Shown here in pieces: positions 18,906 through 28,185 of a stretch of 64,000 nucleotides of DNA. Under the pieces are notes generated by a model, which saw only the letters and a list, made by a program, of their open reading frames with translations, did not search any database and was not told the origin of the DNA. Source of the stretch: Muribaculaceae bacterium (lineage in GTDB: Bacteria > Bacteroidota > Bacteroidia > Bacteroidales > Muribaculaceae); assembly GCA_017405965.1 (NCBI GenBank), contig JAFQZK010000016.1, forward strand, positions 22,828 through 86,827, in the 5' to 3' direction. Position 1 is the first letter of the stretch, and each line of letters opens with the position of its first letter. The position numbers were made by a program, and so were the translations under genes.

Positions 18906-20876
18906 ATGATGGATTCGCGTGAACAATCTGAATCGATGAACAATCTCGAGAAAGATCAAACCTTGAACACTGAGCCCAAGAACGAGGCCCAGGAAATTGT
19001 GAATGAAGAAGTTAATGTAGAAGAACCCGCAACCGAGGAAGCACCCGCAACCGCACCTGAGGCTCCGGCCGAGGAGACTCCTGCTCCTGTTGAAGAAGCT
19101 CCCGCTCCTGCCGAGGAGGCTCCTGCTCCTATTGAAGAAGCTCCTGCTCCTGCTGAGGAAGCGCCCAAAGCCGAGGAACAGACTCGCCTGGATCTGGCCG
19201 GCAAGACTAAAGCCGAGCTGGTGAACATGATGCGTGAGGCTGCCGCCCGTCCCATCGAGGAGGTGAAAGACGAGGTGCAGGCCATCAAGGCCGCATTCTT
19301 TGCCCTGCGTCGCGACGAGCTGACCAAGGAAAAAGAGGAATTCCTCGCTAACGGCAACAACGAGGCCGACTTCACTCCCAAAGAGGATGCTGACGAAAGC
19401 AACCTGAAGGAGCTGCTCGACGTGCTCAAGGAGCGCCGTACCGAGTACAATGCGGCACAAGAGGCTAACCGCGAAGCCAACCTCGAGAAAAAACGTCAGA
19501 TCATCGCGCTCATCAATGAGATAGCCAACGACCCTGATAATATCAACCGCCAGTTCAACCGCGTTAAGCAGTTGCAACAGGACTTCAAGGATGCCGGCGA
19601 GGTTCCTCCCACGGCCGACACCGAGGTATGGAAAGAGTTCCAGCGCGCCACCGAGCGCTTCTATGACGTGCTCAAGATGAACAAGGAGCTGCGTGACTAC
19701 GACTTCAAGAAGAACCTGGAGCTCAAGCAGCAGCTGTGTGAAGACGCCGAGGCCCTCGACGAGGAGACCGATGTAGTAGCAGCCTTCAGGAAGTTGCAGG
19801 AGATGCACACCAAGTGGCGCGAGATCGGCCCCGTAGCTAAGGAGCTGCGCGAGGAGTTGTGGGCACGCTTCAAAGCTGCCTCCAGCGCCATCAACAAGAA
19901 GTATCAGACATTCTTTGAGGACCGCAAGAGCAAGGAAAAAGAGAATGCCGACGCCAAGACGGAGCTGTGTGAGAAGATAGAGCAAATCAGCACCGACGAC
20001 CTCAAGACCTATGCCCAGTGGGACGAAGTCACCAAACAGATCATCGCCCTGCAAGAGGACTGGAAGAAATTGGGATATGCTTCACGCAAAGCCAATGCGG
20101 CGCTGTTCGCCCGCTTCCGCAAGTCGTGTGATGAGTTCTTCGCCAAGAAAGCCGAGTTCTACAAGACGATGAAGGAGGAGCTGAGCTCCAACCTGGCCAA
20201 GAAAATCGACCTGTGTGAGCGTGCCGAGGCCCTGATGGACTCCACCGAGTGGAAAGAAGCCACCGAGAAGTTCGTCGAGCTGCAGAAGGAGTGGAAGACC
20301 ATCGGTCCCGTAGTGAAGAAGCACAGCGACGCCGTGTGGAAACGCTTTATCGCTGCCTGCGACCACTTCTTTGATCAGAAGAAGAAACAGAACGTCAACG
20401 TGCATGCTGTCGAGCACGACAACCTCAAGGCCAAGAAAGAGGTCATCGCCACCCTCAAGGCAACCATCGAGGAAGCCGCCGAGGATGCTGCACAGACCGT
20501 GCGCGACCTGATGGACCGCTGGCAGGAAATCGGACACGTTCCCTTCAAGGAGAAAGACAAAATCTATGCCCAGTACCGCGAACTCGTGGACAAGGCATTC
20601 GAGACGCTGAACATGCGTGGTTCTCGTCCGCGCGGCGAGGGCGGCTCACGTCCGCGTCAGGGTGGCGGTGACCGCAACTTGAGCGAGCGCGACCGTCTGG
20701 TTCGCACCTACGAGCAGCGCATGAGCGAGCTCAAGACCTTCGAGAACAACATGGGCTTCCTGACCGCCAACACCAAGAGCGGCAACTCGCTCGTGCAGGA
20801 GATGGAACGCCGCATCATCAGCCTCAAGGAAGAGATTGCCGAGCTCGAGCAGCGCATCAAGGAGATGGATGCCTGA
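18906..20876 (+). CDS. DUF349 repeat protein with Glu/Ala/Pro-rich N-terminus
   Basis: 656 residues. Residues about 30-95 are a low-complexity EEAPAPAEEAPAP stretch; the rest is helical and contains about five DUF349 units, each recognisable by a W-x-x-I/L-G step (KWREIGPV, DWKKLGYA, EWKTIGPV, RWQEIGHV). A short Arg/Gly-rich segment (SRPRGEGGSRPRQGG) and a C-terminal coiled coil end the protein. No signal peptide, so cytoplasmic. The family is common in Bacteroidetes and its function is not established. Confidence 0.88.
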   Translation: MMDSREQSESMNNLEKDQTLNTEPKNEAQEIVNEEVNVEEPATEEAPATAPEAPAEETPAPVEEAPAPAEEAPAPIEEAPAPAEEAPKAEEQTRLDLAGKTKAELVNMMREAAARPIEEVKDEVQAIKAAFFALRRDELTKEKEEFLANGNNEADFTPKEDADESNLKELLDVLKERRTEYNAAQEANREANLEKKRQIIALINEIANDPDNINRQFNRVKQLQQDFKDAGEVPPTADTEVWKEFQRATERFYDVLKMNKELRDYDFKKNLELKQQLCEDAEALDEETDVVAAFRKLQEMHTKWREIGPVAKELREELWARFKAASSAINKKYQTFFEDRKSKEKENADAKTELCEKIEQISTDDLKTYAQWDEVTKQIIALQEDWKKLGYASRKANAALFARFRKSCDEFFAKKAEFYKTMKEELSSNLAKKIDLCERAEALMDSTEWKEATEKFVELQKEWKTIGPVVKKHSDAVWKRFIAACDHFFDQKKKQNVNVHAVEHDNLKAKKEVIATLKATIEEAAEDAAQTVRDLMDRWQEIGHVPFKEKDKIYAQYRELVDKAFETLNMRGSRPRGEGGSRPRQGGGDRNLSERDRLVRTYEQRMSELKTFENNMGFLTANTKSGNSLVQEMERRIISLKEEIAELEQRIKEMDA

Positions 20877-20926
20877 TACCGGCTACTCCGGCAAGTCAAA
20901 ATGAATACAATGTAACTGTGTTGTAA

Positions 20927-20990
20927 AGCAAGCGCATCAACAACAAGAATTGCCCTGATGGACAGTACAATTCTTGTTGTGCGGTTGCTT
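20927..20990. repeat. Large imperfect hairpin after the DUF349 gene
   Basis: A 13-bp core acaacaagaattg (20940-20952) pairs with caattcttgttgt (20968-20980), and outer arms aagcaa.cgca/tgcggttgctt extend it with mismatches. No T-run follows; it may be a terminator or mRNA-stabilising end. Confidence 0.55.
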
Positions 20991-21043
20991 GACACACAAA
21001 TGGTATTGACTAATTACCTACAAGATACACTAAGCACTACCTA

Positions 21044-22441
21044 ATGAAGAGCAAAGGCCGATATGGACAATTCGTCAGATGGATATTCAGCATCATCGAC
21101 GTGCTGATTGTCAATCTGGCTTATTTCGCCACACTGCTGTGGCCTGCGACCACGACGGCCGACGGCAACGGGATGTATGAGCGTCCCATCTGGCTGGCGC
21201 TGAATGTGGCTATGCTGGTGTGTGTCTATTTCTACAATGATGTTCACGAACGGCGCGTGTTCTATGCCGACAAGGTTGTGGGACAGGCGCTCAAACTGGT
21301 GCTCACCCATGCGGGCATCTTCATTGCGCTTGCCTCGTTCTTGAGCAAGTTTGATGCTCCCTGGCAACAGGTGCTGCTGTTCTACATCATCTTCTTTATC
21401 GCCCTGGCCACATGGTGGGTACTCTCGCGCCAGTTGGTGAAACTGTATCGCAACCAGGGCTTTAACTTCAAACGCGTCATTGTCATCGGTGGCGGCACCG
21501 TGGGTGTGCGCCTCATTAACGAGATGCTGGGCGACCAAGGTTATGGTTACCACATCGTGGGCTTCTTTGACAACAACCCCAAGGCCCGTTCGGCCTCGGC
21601 GGCCTATCAAGGCACCCTCGATGATGTGGAGCAGTTCGTCAAGACGCATCAGGTGGACGAGATGTTCTGTGCTGTCCCCGACGTTGAGGACACTCAGAAC
21701 GTTGCCCGCATGATCCGCATCGCCGACAACAACGCCGTTGACTTCTACTATGTGCCGCAGTTCGGCCGCACTGTCACCCGCCAGTTTGAGCTCAGCTCGG
21801 TGGGTGATGTCCCCATTCTGGCCGTTCACCCCTACCCGCTCAAGAACCCCATCAACCGCCTGTTCAAACGTGCCTTTGACCTGTTGTTCTCGACGGTTGC
21901 ACTCATCTTGTCACCCCTGGTCATCATTCCCGTGGCCATCGGCATCAAGTTGACATCGCCGGGTCCCATCTTCTTTGTGCAGCGACGCACTGGCTACCGT
22001 GGCCAAGCCTTCAACTGCTACAAGTTCCGCACCATGCGCATCAATGCCGACAGCGACACCCTGCAGGCGACCAAGGGAGACCCCCGTATCACCCGCTTCG
22101 GCAACTTCCTGCGTCGCACGAGCATCGACGAGTTGCCGCAATTCTATAATGTGTGGCGCGGCGAGATGAGTATCGTGGGCCCACGCCCTCACATGGTGGC
22201 CCAGACCGAGATGTACAGCGAACTCATCGACAAGTACATGCTGCGACACACCATCAAGCCCGGCATCACCGGTTGGGCTCAAGTGCGCGGTTACCGTGGC
22301 CAGACCGAGGAGTTGTGGCAGATGGAGAAACGCGTGGAGTATGACGTGTGGTATGCCGAGAACTGGAGCTTCTTCCTGGACCTGAAAATCATCGTCCGCA
22401 CCATTTGGAATGCCCTCAAGGGCGAGGATAATGCTTATTGA
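21044..22441 (+). CDS. Undecaprenyl-phosphate sugar-phosphate transferase (WcaJ/PglC-type priming enzyme)
   Basis: 465 residues. Four N-terminal membrane segments, a Rossmann-like CoA-binding domain (VIVIGGGTVGVR near residue 148), a fifth membrane helix (about 280-305) and the bacterial sugar transferase domain with SPGPIFFVQRRTGYRG, YKFRTM and GPRPHM. It transfers a sugar-1-phosphate to undecaprenyl phosphate to begin polysaccharide or glycan synthesis. No other polysaccharide genes adjoin it, so it is an orphan primer here; glucose specificity is the usual annotation but not readable. Confidence 0.92.
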   Translation: MKSKGRYGQFVRWIFSIIDVLIVNLAYFATLLWPATTTADGNGMYERPIWLALNVAMLVCVYFYNDVHERRVFYADKVVGQALKLVLTHAGIFIALASFLSKFDAPWQQVLLFYIIFFIALATWWVLSRQLVKLYRNQGFNFKRVIVIGGGTVGVRLINEMLGDQGYGYHIVGFFDNNPKARSASAAYQGTLDDVEQFVKTHQVDEMFCAVPDVEDTQNVARMIRIADNNAVDFYYVPQFGRTVTRQFELSSVGDVPILAVHPYPLKNPINRLFKRAFDLLFSTVALILSPLVIIPVAIGIKLTSPGPIFFVQRRTGYRGQAFNCYKFRTMRINADSDTLQATKGDPRITRFGNFLRRTSIDELPQFYNVWRGEMSIVGPRPHMVAQTEMYSELIDKYMLRHTIKPGITGWAQVRGYRGQTEELWQMEKRVEYDVWYAENWSFFLDLKIIVRTIWNALKGEDNAY

Positions 22442-22471
22442 GGTTAAAGGTTAAAGGTTAGAGGTTAAAGG
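22441..22471. repeat. Heptanucleotide tandem repeat before recQ
   Basis: aggttaa, aggttaa, aggttag, aggttaa and a partial agg fill most of the 36-base gap between the sugar transferase and recQ. Confidence 0.85.
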
Positions 22472-22477
22472 GGTGAT

Positions 22478-24328
22478 ATGACGCGGGAAGAAAGTGCGTT
22501 GATGCTGTTGAGGAGCTGCTATGGCTATGACAGCTTCAGAGGTCAGCAATGGGACATCATCAATCACACACTTGATGGACGCGACAGCATTGTACTCATG
22601 CCAACCGGCGGCGGCAAATCGCTGTGTTACCAGATTCCAGGACTGATGAGTGAGGATGGTTTCGCCATCGTCATCTCACCGTTGCTGGCGCTGATGAACG
22701 ACCAGATCGACGCCCTGCAACAGAACGGCATCCCCGCGCTGGCCCTGAACAGCGAGAAGAGCGAGAGCGAAAACCGCCAGACCGTCGACCTGCTGATGCA
22801 GGGCAAAGTCAAGCTGTTGTATATCTCACCTGAAAAACTCCTGAGCGAAATTGACCGCTGGTCAAGCAGCATTACCGAACGCATCTGCCTGTTTGCCGTC
22901 GATGAGGCGCATTGCATCTCACAATGGGGCCACGACTTCCGCCCCGAGTACACTCAGTTGGGTGCTCTCAAGCAACGCTTTCCTCACATTCCCGTGATGG
23001 CACTCACTGCCACTGCCGACCGCATCACGCGCGACGACATCGCCAAGCAGTTGGGCATCCCTGACGCACGTCTGTTTGTCAGTTCGTTTGACCGTCCCAA
23101 CATCTCGCTCAACGTGGTGCAAGGCTCCACCGGCAGGACCAAACTGCGCCAGATCGTGCAATTCATCAATCTGCACCGCGGCGAGAGCGGCATCATCTAT
23201 TGCCTGCGCCGCAAGGACACCGAGAACATGGCTTCACGGCTCACTTCTCTGGGCATTGAGGCCCAGCCATTCCATGCCGGCATGAGCGTGAAGGAGAAAC
23301 AGCGGGTGCAGCGCGATTTCATCAACGACGACGTGAAAGTGGTGTGCGCCACCGTCGCCTTCGGCATGGGCATCGACAAGAGCAACGTGAGGTATGTCAT
23401 CCACAGCAATATGCCCCGCAATATCGAGAGCTATTATCAGGAAATCGGACGTGCAGGACGCGACGGCCTGCCCGCCGAAGCCCTGCTGTTCTACAACTAC
23501 GGCGATATGGTGACGTTGCAGCAATTCGCCCGCGAGTCGGGACAGGTGCAGATCAACATGGACAAACTGCGCCGCATGCAGCAGTTTGCCGAGAGCACAG
23601 TGTGTCGCCGCCGCATCCTGCTGAACTACTTCAACGAGCGCTTTGACCACGACTGCCACAACTGCGACGTGTGCAACAATCCGCCGGAACGTTTCGACGG
23701 CACGCGCTATGCCCAAATGGCCTTGAGCGCCATCAAGCGCACCGATGAGCAGGCCACCATGTACACCGTGACCGACATCCTGCGCGGCTGGCGCAAGGCC
23801 GAAGTCATCGAACACGGCTACGACCAGCTGAAGACCTTCGGTGTGGGCCGCGACCTCACCATAGCCGAGTGGAACGCCTACCTGCTACAGATGCTTCAGT
23901 TAGGTTTGTTCGATGTAGCCTATGACGAAAACAACCACTTGAAAATCACCGATTTCGGCAACGAAGTACTCTACGGTAAACGCACCATCGAGTTGAGCCG
24001 ATTTGAGCGCCGCGACTTCAAGAAAAGCAAGCCGCAGCCTGTCGAAGAGCAAGAGCAAGCCATCCCCGACATCATCGTTACCGGGCCAAAGAAGGTAATG
24101 GACAAAGCTTTGTTCGAGCGGCTGCGTGACGTGCGCAAGGCCCTTGCCAAGGCGAGTCATATCGCCCCCTACATGGTCTTCAGCGACAAGTCGTTGCAGG
24201 CCATGGCAACCGAGAAACCGACGACACAGGCCGAATTCGGCATCCTGTACGGCGTGGGCGAGGTCAAGTGCCAGAAGTACTGGCGCCCGTTCACCGCCGC
24301 CATCCGCGACTACCTTGCCCTCCAATAA
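22478..24328 (+). CDS. recQ: ATP-dependent DNA helicase RecQ
   Basis: 616 residues. SF2 helicase motifs: Walker A PTGGGKS (Lys47), DEAH box from Asp142 followed by CISQWGHDFRPEY, and GRAGRDG. The RecQ zinc module has CRRRILLNYF and CHNCDVC, the winged-helix region follows, and an HRDC domain ends the protein (about 535-610). It unwinds DNA 3'-5' in recombination and replication restart. Start ATG at 22478 follows a heptamer repeat instead of a Shine-Dalgarno. Confidence 0.96.
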   Translation: MTREESALMLLRSCYGYDSFRGQQWDIINHTLDGRDSIVLMPTGGGKSLCYQIPGLMSEDGFAIVISPLLALMNDQIDALQQNGIPALALNSEKSESENRQTVDLLMQGKVKLLYISPEKLLSEIDRWSSSITERICLFAVDEAHCISQWGHDFRPEYTQLGALKQRFPHIPVMALTATADRITRDDIAKQLGIPDARLFVSSFDRPNISLNVVQGSTGRTKLRQIVQFINLHRGESGIIYCLRRKDTENMASRLTSLGIEAQPFHAGMSVKEKQRVQRDFINDDVKVVCATVAFGMGIDKSNVRYVIHSNMPRNIESYYQEIGRAGRDGLPAEALLFYNYGDMVTLQQFARESGQVQINMDKLRRMQQFAESTVCRRRILLNYFNERFDHDCHNCDVCNNPPERFDGTRYAQMALSAIKRTDEQATMYTVTDILRGWRKAEVIEHGYDQLKTFGVGRDLTIAEWNAYLLQMLQLGLFDVAYDENNHLKITDFGNEVLYGKRTIELSRFERRDFKKSKPQPVEEQEQAIPDIIVTGPKKVMDKALFERLRDVRKALAKASHIAPYMVFSDKSLQAMATEKPTTQAEFGILYGVGEVKCQKYWRPFTAAIRDYLALQ

Positions 24329-24342
24329 GACAACGAATTAAA

Positions 24343-24444
24343 AAAAGGAAAACAATAAATACAATAAACACTAAGGCATCCGCGCTCTTTTTATTATCGC
24401 ATGCCGGATGGAATTGTTTTGATTGTACTTATTGTCTTCCTTTT
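24343..24444. terminator. Long-armed terminator between convergent recQ and transporter genes
   Basis: 23-base arms at 24343-24365 and 24422-24444 pair except two positions, which become G-U pairs in the minus-strand RNA; that RNA then has a run of seven U. It is thus best suited to end the minus-strand transporter transcript. A smaller catccg/cggatg repeat lies in the loop. Confidence 0.75.
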
Positions 24445-24465
24445 CAGTATTGGCTTGAAGTGGTC

Positions 24466-25809
24466 TTAGATGATGCCGGTGAGGTAGAGGAAGATGAAGA
24501 CGATCGACACGGGAGCGATGTAACGCAGGCAGAAGATGAGATAAGGCTCCATCCTACTCTTCAGCAAGCCCTTGTTGGTCAACTGCTCATGAATGATCTT
24601 GCGGTCCATAATCCAACCCACATAAACGGCTGTGAACAAGCCGCCCAAGAGCATGAAGATGTTGCTGGCAGCATAATCCATCATGTCGAAGATGTTTTTC
24701 CCCCACAATTTAATGTCGTCAAGCACATTGAACGACAGGGCTGCCAATACCGCCAGGATAACGGTAAACAAAGCGGTCCAGGTGATGGCACGCGGACGCG
24801 ACATCTTGTGCTCCTCGATCATGAATGTGATGGGAATCTCGCTGAGCGAGATGGTCGAGGTCAACGAGGCAAAGAACACCAACAGGAAGAACAGCAACGC
24901 CCAAAAGTAGCCACCTGTCATCTGCTGGAAGATACCCGGCAGCACCTCGAAAATGAGCCTCGGGCCGGCAGTGGGTTCCACGCCGAAGGTGAACACCGCC
25001 GGGAATATCATCACTCCCGACAGGATGGCAACCATCGTGTCAAGCAGGCCAACGGTGGCAGCGTCCTTGGTAAGCGAGGCATCGTCCTTGAAATAGGAAC
25101 TGTAGGTCACCAGACATGAGATACCGATGGAAAGCGACAGGAAGGCCTGCCCCAGCGCATCCAGCACGCCACGCATGCTCAATTTCGAGAAATCGGGGTA
25201 GAACAGGAAGTAGAGCGCCTTCTTTGCGCCAGGTAATGATAACGACTTGACACAGAAGATGATGAGGATCAAGAACAGCAACGGCATCATGATGCTGGCC
25301 ACACGCTCAATGCCTTTCTCAATGCCACGGCTCATAACCAGGAAATTCAGGACAAGGAACAGCAACGTCCAGCCCACACAGCGCCAGGGGCTGGCCACCA
25401 GCGAGTTGAACATGATGCAGTACTCCTGGGAGGTGTGACCATCCAGGTTGCCCATGGCCGCCTGGTAAAGATACTCGATGATCCAGCCGCACACCACGCT
25501 ATAGAAGCCAATGACGACAAAACTGCCGATGATGCAGACGTAGGTGAACAGGTAATATTTCTTGCCGGGCGAGAGGCGCCGCAGGGCCGCCTTCATGTTG
25601 CTGTGGGTAGAGCGGCCGATGATGAACTCACTCAATATCACGGGAATTCCCATCAACAGAATACAGCAGATGTACACCAGAATGAAGGCACCGCCGCCGT
25701 TCACACCAGCCTCATAGGGGAAACGCCAGATGTTTCCCAAACCCACCGCCGAGCCCACCGCAGCGGCGATAGCACCCAGTCGCGTCGCAAATCCTACACG
25801 TTTAGTCAT
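24466..25809 (-). CDS. Neurotransmitter:sodium symporter family transporter (SNF/LeuT-type)
   Basis: 447 residues with about 11-12 membrane segments. The N-terminus has the family signature AAVGSAVGLGNIWRFPY (unwound TM1, Na+ and substrate site) and a charged first residue cluster. Members import amino acids or related solutes with Na+. The substrate cannot be read. It has a good promoter (25843-25874) and a strong terminator, and is monocistronic. Confidence 0.93.
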   Translation of the reverse strand: MTKRVGFATRLGAIAAAVGSAVGLGNIWRFPYEAGVNGGGAFILVYICCILLMGIPVILSEFIIGRSTHSNMKAALRRLSPGKKYYLFTYVCIIGSFVVIGFYSVVCGWIIEYLYQAAMGNLDGHTSQEYCIMFNSLVASPWRCVGWTLLFLVLNFLVMSRGIEKGIERVASIMMPLLFLILIIFCVKSLSLPGAKKALYFLFYPDFSKLSMRGVLDALGQAFLSLSIGISCLVTYSSYFKDDASLTKDAATVGLLDTMVAILSGVMIFPAVFTFGVEPTAGPRLIFEVLPGIFQQMTGGYFWALLFFLLVFFASLTSTISLSEIPITFMIEEHKMSRPRAITWTALFTVILAVLAALSFNVLDDIKLWGKNIFDMMDYAASNIFMLLGGLFTAVYVGWIMDRKIIHEQLTNKGLLKSRMEPYLIFCLRYIAPVSIVFIFLYLTGII

Positions 25810-25842
25810 AGTGTGTTCGCATTATCTTAGAATTATAATTGG

Positions 25843-25874
25843 CAAAAGTAGCACAATTTGATGACCTGCACAAA
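25843..25874 (-). promoter_or_regulatory. Promoter of the SNF transporter gene
   Basis: On the minus strand: TTTG (25874-25871), 20-base gap, TActTTTG (25850-25843). Close to the Bacteroidetes consensus; leader about 28 nt. Confidence 0.8.
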
Positions 25875-25916
25875 ACAACGATGATTTTTCGTGGTTTTCT
25901 CGAAGCCTGCACCGGT

Positions 25917-26249
25917 TCAGAACTGTGGCACCGGTTGCATGGGCACCGGAGCCGATGACGGGGCCGGTGACTTGCGCGCAGGGCGCTTTTTGGCATCACG
26001 GCGATGTGACGGCGCTTTGGAGCGCGACCTCTTGTCGGGAGGCTTGACCGCAGGCGAGGGCAGGCTGTCGGTCACAGCATCGAACTGTGCCTGCTCTACG
26101 ATTGTTGACGGCACGGGCGATGCCTCACGCCACCCGCGAGAGATGACGATGCCAGTCAAGATCAATGCAATCGCAACCAGTACCACTATGGTGCCGCGCC
26201 GCTCGCGCCTCGACATACCCCAAAAATCCTTTGTCTTGTTTAAGGTCAT
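25917..26249 (-). CDS. Small single-pass membrane protein with basic Pro-rich tail
   Basis: 110 residues from the ATG at 26249; the longer frame would start upstream of its own promoter. An N-terminal cytoplasmic stretch (FWGMSRRERRG) is followed by one membrane helix (TIVVLVAIALILTGIVI) and a Lys/Arg/Pro-rich region. The start resembles Bacteroidetes ComEA-like helix-hairpin-helix proteins, but no HhH motif follows, so it may be a shortened relative. Function unknown. Confidence 0.6.
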   Translation of the reverse strand: MTLNKTKDFWGMSRRERRGTIVVLVAIALILTGIVISRGWREASPVPSTIVEQAQFDAVTDSLPSPAVKPPDKRSRSKAPSHRRDAKKRPARKSPAPSSAPVPMQPVPQF

Positions 26250-26259
26250 CAGTTGAATG

Positions 26260-26267
26260 CAAAAGTA
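26260..26267 (-). promoter_or_regulatory. -7 box of the 25917 gene
   Basis: TActTTTG on the minus strand. Its start point would fall about 5 bases from the ATG at 26249, so the mRNA would have almost no leader. Confidence 0.6.
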
Positions 26268-26361
26268 CCAAAAAACGCCCAATCATCACGTCTTTCAGGT
26301 TTCAAAATGTGCGAAATGTAAATTTTTCTGAAAAAATGAGGTCAAAACCACAAAAAAGCAG

Positions 26362-26369
26362 TAATTTTG
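26362..26369 (+). promoter_or_regulatory. -7 box of the VanZ-like gene
   Basis: TAatTTTG, 36 bases before the ATG at 26406. No clear -33 box. Confidence 0.6.
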
Positions 26370-26405
26370 CCGACTGTGAACTAATACACAATTACTGAAC
26401 TAAAC

Positions 26406-26861
26406 ATGAAAAGTTTCATTCTTTCCATCCCCAAAGGACTTCCATCGGCCATCATGATTGTGCTGATGGTCTTCTTCACGTTCGCCAAGAACCCACTTGG
26501 CGTCAACTCTCTGAAAGTTTTTCCGTTTGCCGAACAAGTTGGTCACCTTGTGCTGTATTTCTTTATTGCACTGGTATTCATCCTTGACTATGCCAAAGCA
26601 CGCCTCCCCCATCACAGCAAGATCAATCAGGAAATCGGCTTGGCCGCATCGGCCGCAACCTTGTCGCTGATCATGGAAATCGGACTGATGTGGAAAACAG
26701 GTTTCAACTACGACATGAACAACGTGGTGGCTGCCACCATCGGCGCCGCACTGGCGTTCCTGTTCTATCACTACTGGCTGCTGCACCCGTTCCGCCACTA
26801 CCTGTACCATTCCATTCAGCATCACTGGCGCTACCAGCACCGTCGCAAGAAAAAGAAATAA
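26406..26861 (+). CDS. VanZ-like family membrane protein
   Basis: 151 residues with four membrane segments. The first loop/TM2 FAEQVGHLVLYFFIALVF and the TM3-TM4 region with EIGLMW...NYDMNNVVAATIG match the VanZ-like pattern (conserved acid, His, E and D-x-x-N). The C-terminus is His/Arg/Lys-rich. VanZ proteins are tied to glycopeptide tolerance in some bacteria, but most family members have no known role. A large inverted repeat follows. Confidence 0.8.
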   Translation: MKSFILSIPKGLPSAIMIVLMVFFTFAKNPLGVNSLKVFPFAEQVGHLVLYFFIALVFILDYAKARLPHHSKINQEIGLAASAATLSLIMEIGLMWKTGFNYDMNNVVAATIGAALAFLFYHYWLLHPFRHYLYHSIQHHWRYQHRRKKKK

Positions 26862-26889
26862 CGATTTCTTTTTGAGAGAACATAGATTT

Positions 26890-26930
26890 TTTAGGCGATA
26901 TTTTTGTAAAGTTCAAAAATATCGCCTAAA
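26890..26930. repeat. 17-bp-arm inverted repeat overlapping the methyltransferase promoter
   Basis: Perfect arms 26890-26906 and 26914-26930 (core aggcgatatttttg) around the loop taaagtt. It could terminate the VanZ-like transcript, but the T-run is poor and the -33 box of the next gene lies inside the left arm, so an operator role is also possible. Confidence 0.85.
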
Positions 26931-26934
26931 TTTG
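26903..26934 (+). promoter_or_regulatory. Promoter of the HTH-methyltransferase gene
   Basis: TTTG (26903-26906), 20-base gap, TAaaTTTG (26927-26934). Start point about 26940, leader about 23 nt. Both boxes overlap the ends of the inverted repeat. Confidence 0.7.
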
Positions 26935-26962
26935 TCAAATTCTAACAAATCCATCTATCGTT

Positions 26963-28120
26963 ATGTTTTTCTCTGACAAAATCAAGCGTTTGCGCATCGA
27001 GAGCGGCAAGTTGCAGAAAGACCTTGCCAAAGCCATCGGCGTGGATGTGCCTGCTTACAGCCGCTACGAACACGGCGAGCGACGTCCCAAGCGTGAGCAG
27101 GTCATCAGACTGGCGCGCATATTCAAGGTCGACAGCGATGAACTGGTGGCCGCCTGGCTGGCCGATGAGGCCTATTCCCATATCGCCAACGACAAGCTGG
27201 CCCCACGAGCAGCGGCCATGCTGCAGTCCATGATAGGTGATAGCAGCTCCGAGCAGGTCCAAGCCTCGGAGTTAGCCGAACCCTCAACCACCTTGAAAGA
27301 TCACCCCGAGAGGACGATGGTCGCCCAACTGGGACGGTCACGGCTGCCCCACTTCGAACAAGGTGATGCCGCCACCGTGATGAACCGCATCGAGGACGAG
27401 AGCATCGACTGCATCGTCACTACCCCGCCCTATTGGCGCCGCCGCACCCAAGGCACCGAGAGCATCACCGCTACCAACGCCATAGATTTTGTCAACGAGT
27501 TGCTCGAAGCGATGGCTCAGGCCTGGCGCGTGCTCAAGCCCCAAGGGTCGTTGTGGCTCAACATGGGCGACGACACCACCGACGGTTTTGTCCAGGACAT
27601 CCCATGGCGTGTGGTGCTGGCCATGATCGATCAGCAAGGCTGGCATCTGGTCAACGAGGTGGTGTGGAACAAGATCACAACCTCGCCCCAAGGTAGCCAC
27701 GACCACCTGCGCAAGGTCCATGAGTTCATGTTCCATCTGGTCAAGGACAACGACTTTTATTACAATGATGAGGAACTGCGGCACACCTGCGCTTTGATTT
27801 TGCGTCAGGAAAGCAAAGGGCGCAAGTCATCACGTGTCAAGGACAAGGCCCAAGGAATCGTCCCCGGCGACGTTTGGACCATCGGCGTGCAGCGGTCGGG
27901 CATCGCCCACTACTGTGTAGCCCCCGACACGCTCTACCGGCTACCCATCACCGCTACCTGTCCGCGCGACGGCATCGTTCTCGACCCCTACTGTGGCACG
28001 GGTACGGCCTGCCGCATCGCCTACGAGATGAACCGCCGCAGCATCGGCATCGACATCAACAAGAAATATATCGACCAAGCGCGAGCCAGCATTGAACAGA
28101 AGCCCCTGAGCTTGTTCTGA
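26963..28120 (+). CDS. XRE-type HTH fused to a beta-class DNA methyltransferase (N4-cytosine or N6-adenine)
   Basis: 385 residues. Residues about 5-60 form a Cro/C1-type HTH (LQKDLAKAIGVDVPAYSRYEHGERRP). A linker leads to the methyltransferase, whose catalytic motif IV is TPPYW (154-158) and whose AdoMet motif I is DPYCGTGT (341-348); motif IV before motif I is the beta-class order. TPPY fits N4-cytosine or N6-adenine methylation. No restriction endonuclease gene adjoins it, so it is solitary. The HTH may bind the inverted repeat at its own promoter. Target sequence unknown. Confidence 0.92.
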   Translation: MFFSDKIKRLRIESGKLQKDLAKAIGVDVPAYSRYEHGERRPKREQVIRLARIFKVDSDELVAAWLADEAYSHIANDKLAPRAAAMLQSMIGDSSSEQVQASELAEPSTTLKDHPERTMVAQLGRSRLPHFEQGDAATVMNRIEDESIDCIVTTPPYWRRRTQGTESITATNAIDFVNELLEAMAQAWRVLKPQGSLWLNMGDDTTDGFVQDIPWRVVLAMIDQQGWHLVNEVVWNKITTSPQGSHDHLRKVHEFMFHLVKDNDFYYNDEELRHTCALILRQESKGRKSSRVKDKAQGIVPGDVWTIGVQRSGIAHYCVAPDTLYRLPITATCPRDGIVLDPYCGTGTACRIAYEMNRRSIGIDINKKYIDQARASIEQKPLSLF

Positions 28121-28134
28121 GGCCACAAGTACTC

Positions 28135-28163
28135 TTGTAATTGCAGGATTTTTTGTAATTTTG
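28135..28163 (+). promoter_or_regulatory. Promoter of the ABC-F gene
   Basis: Partial -33 TTG (28135-28137), 18-base gap, TAatTTTG (28156-28163); leader about 16 nt. Confidence 0.6.
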
Positions 28164-28185
28164 CGGCCAGAATTACAATGCAGGC

